A stretch of DNA of 64,000 nucleotides from positions 31,480,001-31,544,000 of the forward strand of contig NC_072806.1 in NCBI RefSeq assembly GCF_028583425.1, in the 5' to 3' direction. Below are positions 12,301 to 21,300 of this stretch, piece after piece. The translations under genes were made by a program, and so were the position numbers. The notes beneath the pieces were generated by a model. That model searched no databases, had not been told where the DNA came from, and saw nothing but the letters and a program-made list of their open reading frames with translations. This DNA comes from Eublepharis macularius (Eukaryota; Chordata; Lepidosauria; Squamata; Eublepharidae). How positions within the stretch are numbered: position 1 is the stretch's first letter; every line of letters begins with the position of its first letter.

Positions 12301-15300
12301 TGGTACAGTGCAGAGGCGCATCATTTGAAACAAAGGACACATGCTTTTGTGTCTTGTACAAAAATTATGCAGATTTGATGATTGACCAGCATTACAGCCC
12401 TAAACAGAGTTGCCCCCTTTGAAGTCCATTGAAGTCAGTATCTTTAGAAAGGTGCAACTCTGTTTAAGATTGCATGGTAAATCTCATACATAACTGCAGT
12501 CCCTTCCTCATCTCTCCACACTTCTCATCTGACTCCTTACTCTCCACCCTGCTTGTGGGGGGGGGGCTCCCCTTTTATCCCTTCACCAATCCCAGCCTCC
12601 ACCTCCTAGCCCCGCCCCTAACAACCTAGCTGCTGCCTGGGCTACCTTAGGCAGCCACACCTGTGGCTGCTCTGCTGCTGGCTCTTCCAGGCTACTCCCC
12701 ACTCCTTTTAGCCTGCCTGTTGGTTTGCTGTGCTGCTGCACCTCTCCTGCCAACCTCTGGGTGGTAGTGTGGCCTAGTGCCTCCTTTACTGCCTTTGGCC
12801 TGCTGCTTGAGTTGGTGCTGGCTGGCTGCCTCTGCCCTCTGTCTCTTCTCCCCCTGGCTGGGCTGTTGTTCTTCCCCAGGGCTGCCCTGGAGCCCTGACT
12901 GGGCAACGGGCACTTATTAGGACCCAGGAGGCGTCACCTAGCCTGCCTCCTGTAGTTGAGGCTTTGCCTGAGCTTCTTGCACCTGGGGCTTTGCCTGAAC
13001 TTTCTGCACCTGGGGCTTCTTTGGCATTCTTGGGCCTTGTTGGTGTCTCTGACGGCTGTCCTCTCCTGGCTGGGTGAGTGTTATGGGTGGTAGGGCTGGA
13101 CTGGGGAGCTGCAAGCCTCGTTTCTGGGGTGGGTGTCCCTGGGGCATTCCCTAAGTCCGGCCCCAGCACCGGACAGTGATATTTCCAAGCAATTTGTGGA
13201 AGTCCTGGGGCTCTTGTGAGCTATTTAGTGAGAGTCTAGTATAGGAGTTCCCAAGCTATCTGAGCCCATGGGCACCTTTGGAATTCTGCCACAAGGTGGC
13301 AGGAACAACCACAAAATGTCTGCCATGGGACGCGGCGTCGACTGCAGAATGTCAGGAAGTGAGGTTATACGTAACTCTAATGGTAACTTTTCAACAGGTC
13401 AGGCAGAAGCTCTGTTTAACAGGATGACTTTAACACGAAGATATTGTTTAAAAAAAATTTCCTCCATAGACACAAATGACCTTCAACAAAGCAGTGAAAA
13501 TCCTTGTGCTATGCTGGTAGCTGCTGCCAAACCAACCTTTTTAAAAGCATCTGCACAGCCAATCATATTTCCAATGGGCAATCAGAAGCCCTGCTGGACA
13601 AAAGCCCCATTTGGCCCTACCCACTTTCTAAAAACGCTTTGTGGGCACCAGGAAAGATGTCGGCAGGCACCATGGCACCCATGGGCACTATGTTGGGGGC
13701 CCCCGGTCCAGTGCTTAGAAGGCTGTGTTCCTGCAAATCAGACCAGCCCTCGGGGCGATTCAATCAGAGGGGTGTGCCTGCTGGCTGTAGGGGGTGGCCT
13801 CTTCTGCACAATTCAGCAAGATGATCCTGTAAGAAATCAAGTTTGGTCCTTAAGGCTCCGCTGTTAATTCTGTTTCTTTCTCTAAAACAGAGAGATTGTT
13901 GCACTCGTGGCTTGGGTTATGCCGGTCTATGTGGCCTACCACCTGTTTGAAGCCGTGTGCGTAAGTCTCTCTGCTGCCCAAAGGGTGGGTGGGTCTGTCC
14001 TCCTCAGAGATGCCCCGGGCAGGATTTCTCTGGGGTAAAAGGTAAAGGTAAAGGCAGTCTCCTGTGCAAGCACCGAGTCATTACTGACCCATGAGAGGAC
14101 GTTGGGGATGCAACTGAGAGCCAAGCTAAAAGCGACAAATTCCACGCGCCTGGCAAGTGAATGGACTCACGTGTATTCCTCCCTGTTCACTTGTCATTCA
14201 CTTGCGCTTCACTTGATCAAGTGAACAGGGAGGAACACACATGAGTCAGGGCCGGATCTAAGGTTGCCGGCCGCCTGGGCAATCCAAGCCTGACCCCTCA
14301 TGAGCACTCCCGGCGCTGCGTGATGATTTCACTTCCGTGACATCATCACGCAGGGCAGAGTGTGCCACTTGCGTGGCAAGCTGGGTGCCCTGGCATGCCG
14401 CGGAGTTGGTGGAGGCAGTGTGCGGGGCTTGGAAGCCACCTGTGCCATTCGCCTGCCCCGCAGGACAGGAGGCGGCCAGCCTCCCCCTGTCCTGCGGGGC
14501 AGGCAAATGGCATGGACTACCTCGCAGCCCTCCCGCGCTGCCTTTTGCCTACCCCACAGGACAGGGGGCATGCGGCAAGCTGGCCGCCCCCTGTCTTGTG
14601 GAGCAGGCGAATGGCATGGGTGACCTTGCAACCTCCCACGCTGCCTTTGCCTGCCCCGCAGGACAGGAGGTGCGCAGCAAACCGGCTGCCCCCTGTCCTG
14701 CGGGGCAGGCAAAAGGCAGTGCGGGGGGCTGGGAGGCTGCCCGCACTGCCGCCAGCACACTCCCAGCGGCTGGCAGCTGCTCCTGGCGCCCCCTCCTTGG
14801 CAGCGCTGGGGGCATACCCCCCCTGCCCCCCCCTGATCCGGCCCTGACGTGAGTCTGTTCACTTGCCAGGCAAGTGTAATTCGTCACTTGTAGCTTGGCT
14901 CTGAATTTCACAGTCCTGTTGTTCCATTTTGATGTTGCTTCTCTCTTGCACAAACTGAACTCATAGTGTTTTCGCTCCAACAGCTTTGTGCCTAATTTTT
15001 CCTTGTTAAATTTGCACATGTTATTATCGTTTCAAAGATTCAGCATAAGGTAACAGAGAATGGCACAAAAAATAAAAATGGCAAAGTTTGATTCCCCCTA
15101 CTAGAAATGTAGACTAGGGACTCAAGATCATTTAGTTCCAAGGAGACATTATGGCACAGACGGACAGAATGCCAAGCAGATGAATTAAAACCCCATATTT
15201 TTTTTGGCCAGCTGAGCCACCTCCAGTTTGGGAAACCCTGGGTAAGGTCTCATATGTAACACGTGAACGCTGACCCATCCCTCCTGGACAGGATAGTGGT

Positions 15301-18300
15301 GCAGGGCTGCCGCAATCCCCATAAAGCCCCAGGGGTGCCAACAGAAATTCAAGAGAGATTTCCCCCTGCCTCCCCAAGGATTCTTCGCACTGGCCGTGGG
15401 AGAACATCTGAGACTCCCCTGGAAGAATCCTGCACTTTCCTGCACTTTCTTTCAGCTCCGCTTCCTGGAGGAAAGGGGAGACTGTCCTAGAGTACATCCT
15501 CTCCCATCCCTGAGACGAGCAGATGGGTCGGGGGTCTCTGGGTGCTTTGCTGGACCGTGGACCGTAGTAGGGACCCAAACAAATTGAGGCAAACCCGCAA
15601 GGCGTTACATAAACTTCTTTCTCTCCCTTCCACAGTGTACAGGCAGCGGAATTTTACGTGGGTCAGGCAAGCAGAAGCTCGGGGCCATTTTCAACGCCAT
15701 TGGCTATTACTTGGTGGGCTTGCCTGTCGTGGTTGTGCTGCTCTTCGTGGCCAAAATCGGATTGATAGGTACCAGCATTTCGGATGCCGAGGGTGTTTTC
15801 GCGCAAGACGCTGTGCAGGGCAGTGGACTGTCCCTCGCTTGTTGATTAAATGGCAGACAGCCGCTTACAGCAAGGCCACTAACACACTGTGTAGCGTTTC
15901 TATAGCACTTCAAAGTTCCACGCTCTTTTATTGAATGGGCCTGACACACTCTCTTGCCAATGGACTCTTAGGGCCTAGAAGTGACGAATTACACTTGAAT
16001 GGCAAGTGAACAGACTCACATGTATTCCTCCCTGTTCACGTAGTGATCGAGTGGAGCGCAAGTGAACAGGGAGGAATACATGTGAGTCTGTTCACTTGCC
16101 ATTCAAGTGTAATTCGTGATCGAGTGGAGCGCAAGTGAACAGGGAGGAATACACGAGTCTGTTCACTTGCCATTCAAGTGTAATTCGTCACTTCTAGCTT
16201 GGCCCCTAGAGAGTTGGAGGGAGAGGTAAGCTCCAAACCAGCACTCAGCGCTTGGTCTCTCTCTCTCTCTCTCTCTCTTCTTTTTTAAACTGTACATTTT
16301 TATAACTATGTAAAACCACACACACAAATCCAGATGTTGCAGTTGTTTTGAAAGTAATAAGGAATGGAACTGATAGAGGGAAGGAAGAGGAGGGTAAGGA
16401 AGAGCAAAGCACTAGAACCAAGTGGAGCATCAAGCCTGGCACAGATTTGGTTCTCAAACATTTCCTTTCCTCAGTGTTAGGTCATGGACCTCATGAATTA
16501 AGCATCCTACTCCTAAGCAAGAAAATGGTATAGAGAAGCGACCGTGTCTTGACCAGTTGCTGCTACTGTGCTTCTCGGATCCAGTGTCTGATGAAGGCAG
16601 AACTCACCTGTAAAAATCCCCCCATCTATAACTAGTCTTCAAGAAGCATTTGCATGTTCTTAGTATTACTCTTTGCATGCCTTCTTGGAAGATCATATTT
16701 CTCTCCCTGTGTCATGTATGCCTGCCTGCAATACATGCCATGGGTATGTTTAATACCGCCTAGTAGTCCTCGGACACTGTGAAGAGGTCTAAGGGCCTTT
16801 CAGTGTCTGTTGTTTAGAAGCTCACTGTGTCATCTCTGCTTTGAAGTAAAACACTCTCCCAGGGAAGCAAAATACTTTCACTTGCAGGCAAGCGGTCTTG
16901 AGCCCTGCTGCACCCAGCACCACTGAGGCTTCTTCTCCTGGGAACAGGGATGATTTCATGCTTACTCTGTAGATGTAGTCTAAACTGTGATAATCTTGTC
17001 TCTGGCATTCGCGCCAGAATTTCAATTACTAAGCTGGGGGTGGGACTTTACTCTGTAACTAACCATGCTTTGTATTGTCGAAGGCTTTCACGGCTGGAGA
17101 ACGATGGTTGTTGTGGGTTTTCCGGGCTGTATTGCCGTGGTCTTGGCATTGTAGTTCCTGACGTTTCGCCAGCAGCTGTGGCTGGCTGTGACACTGAGAG
17201 ATCTCTGTCTTTTGGTGCTACACCTCTGAAGATGCCAGCCACAGCTGCTGGCGAAACGTCAGGAACTACAATGCCAAGACCACGGCAATACAGCCCGGAA
17301 AACCCACAACAACCACTAACCATGCTTTTTCTATACATGCCACTTCTGCCAATTTTCCACTGTCCGATCAACCTGAACTGATGGATCTCTAATAAATGTT
17401 ACCAGAGCTTTTTTTCTGGGAAAGGAGGTGGTGGAACTCAGTGGGTTGCCCTCAGAGAAAATGGTCACATGGCTGGTGGCCCCCGCCCCCTGATCTCCAG
17501 ACAGAGGGGAGTTGAGATTGCCCTCTGAGCAGCTCAGCGGTGCAGAGGGCAATCTCCTCTCTGTCTGGAGATCAGGGGGCGGGGCCACCAGCCATGTGAC
17601 CATTTTCAAGAGGTTCTGGAACTCCGTTCCACCGCGTCCCAGCTGAAAAAAAGCCCTGAATGTTACTTCAACCAAACCACCTGCGTGTTTGCTGTGGAGA
17701 ACTAAGGGATCTAGCCGTCAGGGACTGACACCCTGCTAGGAAAGGTTTCCCCTGCTGATGTGTGAACAGCCCTTAAAAGGACAAGATCAGGCCTGGTGAA
17801 GATTTTCCTGGGCAGCTGGCTATATCCCAAAGAAATTGTTTCTGCAGTGGGGAAAGTGGAAGGGGAGCAAGGTGCTGGGCGGCAGGCAGAGCCCCCCCTT
17901 TCCCGCCTGACCGATCCTCTCTCTTTTCCTTGCAGGGCTTTGGCTGGGCATGCTGGTCTGTGCCTTGATCCCATCTATTTGTTGCATAGTCTACATAGCC
18001 CGGATGAACTGGAAGCAGGCAGCGGAGGAGGTAAAGGCTGCTCAATTTTGCAACCGTGGTGTTTTTGACTCAAAACTCCCTCCTTTTGAGTTTGCTGCCC
18101 CCTTCTGTGAACCCAGTCCACAAGGCTTTCTCTTTTCACTTCACATTCCGCTTCCATGCAGCAAACTTTCCTCTTAAATTGATGCACAATTTGACTTTAT
18201 TTTTGCAACAACATTGTACAAATGCAATGAAAAGATACAAGAGTATTGGGTAATGTCAGCCACCCAAAAGGGGGAAATGAAAAGGGGCTCACCTCGACCA

Positions 18301-21300
18301 TTAAAAAAAAAGAAAAAGAGCTGATTTTTCCGTTCCTTGTTTTTGCAGTTAAAGCTGGAGAGCGATGCAAAAGGGCAGGATTAAATTTCAATGGTGCTTT
18401 GCTTCTCAAACCATTATTTTTCAACTTGGACTTGTCAAAGGGACACACACACACAAGGGCCGATTCCAGATGACTAACCTTAAGTCGCTTCATGCCGCCC
18501 TCTTCCGGATCGCGACGGGGAAAATGCGAAATATCGCGTTTCCTCGCGCGAGTTTTGCGTGACGACGCGGAAAACGCGCGCGAGGAAACGCGATATTTCG
18601 CATTTTCCCCGTCGCGATCCGGAAGAGGGCGGCATGAAGCGACTTAAGGTTAGTCATCTGGAATCGGCCCAGATGGGCTTGTTTGGTGGCTTTGAAAACT
18701 AGACTGAAACAATCGCTCACTTTGGCAGCAAATCTTAAATGAAATGTCTGTATCTACCCTTAGGCTCAGCACCGTGCAGGGTTGACTCAGAAGCAGCCGG
18801 AGAATTCGAACGCTTCTTCCCTCTCTACTAAGATGGCTCCCTTCTCAGGTACAAAATGGAGTTTTTATCCAGGTGGCTTAGAGTCTTTCACTGTGGAAGG
18901 GCTTTTCCTCCCCAGGGAGATTTTCACCCAGTGGTCCCTGCCTAGGGTTGTCAGGTCCCTGGAGACTCCTGGCGGGAGGCTGGGACGCTGGCTCTTACCC
19001 TGTGGCTGCTCCGGAGGGTCTGTCCGCACACGCGCTCCCGGCGTGCATGACGGCACTTTTGTGGTGACGTCATCACACAGGGTCAAGGGGTGCCCTGAGT
19101 GACGATGTCACGCATGCTGGGAAGGAACAGAGAGTAGGCAGCTTGCTGCCACCACACCCCTTGTCCCTGCCGGTGTGGGCTGCACAGATGCAGCGGCAGC
19201 CGCGGCGGTCGCAGCGAGGGAGCGGGTTGCAGCAGGCACGGCGGAGAGAGCGGCCTGCTCTTGCCACCGCCGCCTGCTCTCTCTCTGCCACCACCGCCGC
19301 CCACTCTCATGGCACGGGAGTGTCCCCCCCCCCCGCCGCCCAAGTGAGTGGGCACAGGGGGGAAAGGGTGGGATCGGGGGATCCCCTGCCCCGGGCAGGG
19401 GGATGGCAACCCTATCCCTGCCTGCCTCTCTCTGCCTCTATTTCAGGGCCCAACCCTGACCACGACGGTGGCTTGAGGGGTGATCAGACCTGTGCTGGTC
19501 TCCCGGTGACTTCAACACTACACACGGAAAAATGCTGTGGCAAACAATAGCTAGAGAGCATTGAAAGTGCATTATCCAATGTGTGTGAATGCATGTTGGA
19601 AAAAGAGGCTTGATCGCTTTGTAGCCTCCTTTCTGTCCTGCGGAGCCTTGGTTTATCAAAGAGCTTAGGGGCGATGGAATGGTTGGGCAGATGGTAAGGG
19701 AGCAAGTGGGTAATGCGGCTGAACTTGGGCGAGAGCACATGACTGGGCATATTGTGTGGTGGTGGTAGCAGCAAAGCAAACTCCATTCTCTGCTACTGTT
19801 GTGTCCACGCAGTTCCTTCTGATGGAGTCTTTCTGGGAATCTTCCATGGCCTTTGAGGATGAAGACCTGAGTAGCATACAGGCTCTCTGCAACTCTCCGG
19901 CATTGTATTTTGTGGATAACACCACTCTAGTCTGCTGTGACTTAGATGCCACAGCTGGTTTTAGTTACTTCTCAAAATGCTCTTAGGGAGCAGCCTGGAC
20001 CAAGCTGTAGGGATGACGTTCAGTGGCTGAAGTTGGGAAAGGGTTAAAAATAGTTTAAATTCAGAGTTGCAATGGATCTTGAATCAATAGAGAGTCAGAT
20101 GCTTTGTTTGCCTTTAAGGAAAGTTCACTTAAAGGAAAAAAGGTGCACGGGGTTGCTACAAAATAAAGAAATCTACCACCTACATCAATTGACCAATAGC
20201 AGTTTACAAACGCATCTCAGTTTTCCAGGCTTTGAGGTAGATAAGGCTATTGGCTCTGTGCCAGGTTTCCCTTCCAGGTCAATACAAACAAGAGCCCACT
20301 GGGTAAACACATTAACCCCATAATGACTGAATGTCAGACCTTGCAGCCTATATTCCCACAGATGAGGCCTAATGAAGCTGCTTAGAAGTGTGCAGCCACC
20401 GTATCTTAGGCTCCTCTCTTGCCTGTTGTGGCTGATAGGAAACGGCCCTTGTCCTCCCGTTGATCCTCCTGGACCTCTTGGTGTCTTTCAAGAGGATTGC
20501 CCTTCCCTTCTGGAGAGGCTGGCTGGGTTGGGTGTGGGGGCACCACCCTTCAGTGATTCTGCTGTTACTTGGCCAGCCAGATCCAGGATCTGTTGCTGGG
20601 TTGCCAACGTCCAGGTGATATCTGGAGAACTCCCAGAATTACAACTGATCTCCAGGCCACAGAAATGAGTACCCCTGGAGAAAATGGCTGCTTTGGAGGG
20701 CGGACTCTCTGGCATATACCCTGCTGAGATACCTCCCCTCCCTAAACCCCACCCTCTCCAGCTCCTCCCCCCAAATCTCCAGGAATTTCACAACCTGGAA
20801 CTGGCAACTCTAGGGACAGTGGCTCAGCCCTGCGGATCCATTTGGCCCCCTGAAGCCCTGGAGGAAATTATCAGGGGATCTGAAGGAAGGTGCTGCCGCT
20901 ATGTGGAAGACACCTTGCTCCGTTTCTCCTTAGCAGCTGAGTCAGGTGGAAGTCATGACAAAGTATCTGGAGAATGGGGTGGATGAAGACCAGTAAACTG
21001 GAGCTCAATCCAGACAATGACAAAGAGGCTCAAGGACTGATCCTGTCCTGGAGGAGCAAGGTTCAAATCCAGGAGCACCTTAAAGGCCAACAAAGAGTTT
21101 CTGGAGTATAAACTTTCAAGGGACCTTTGTTAGATAAAAAGTAGTTCAGAAGGTAGGAGGAGTGTTGCGAAGAAGTAAGATATACATTGTAGCAGTACAA
21201 TGTAAAGTGGTTAGTTTGATTAGAGCAAGGGAGGAAAGCAGAAAATTAGCCTCTGCCCTGGAGGAGGAGGCACTTCCCCCCGGAAGCAGGTCTGTTGCTT

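Noticed and set aside
13268-13867. 199-codon + strand open frame next to an SLC47A exon
   Set aside because: Repeat-like sequence, composition unlike coding, and it ends before the real acceptor at 13890.
14329-14862. Long overlapping open frames on both strands
   Set aside because: They come from the GC-rich palindromic units of the hAT-like insertion.
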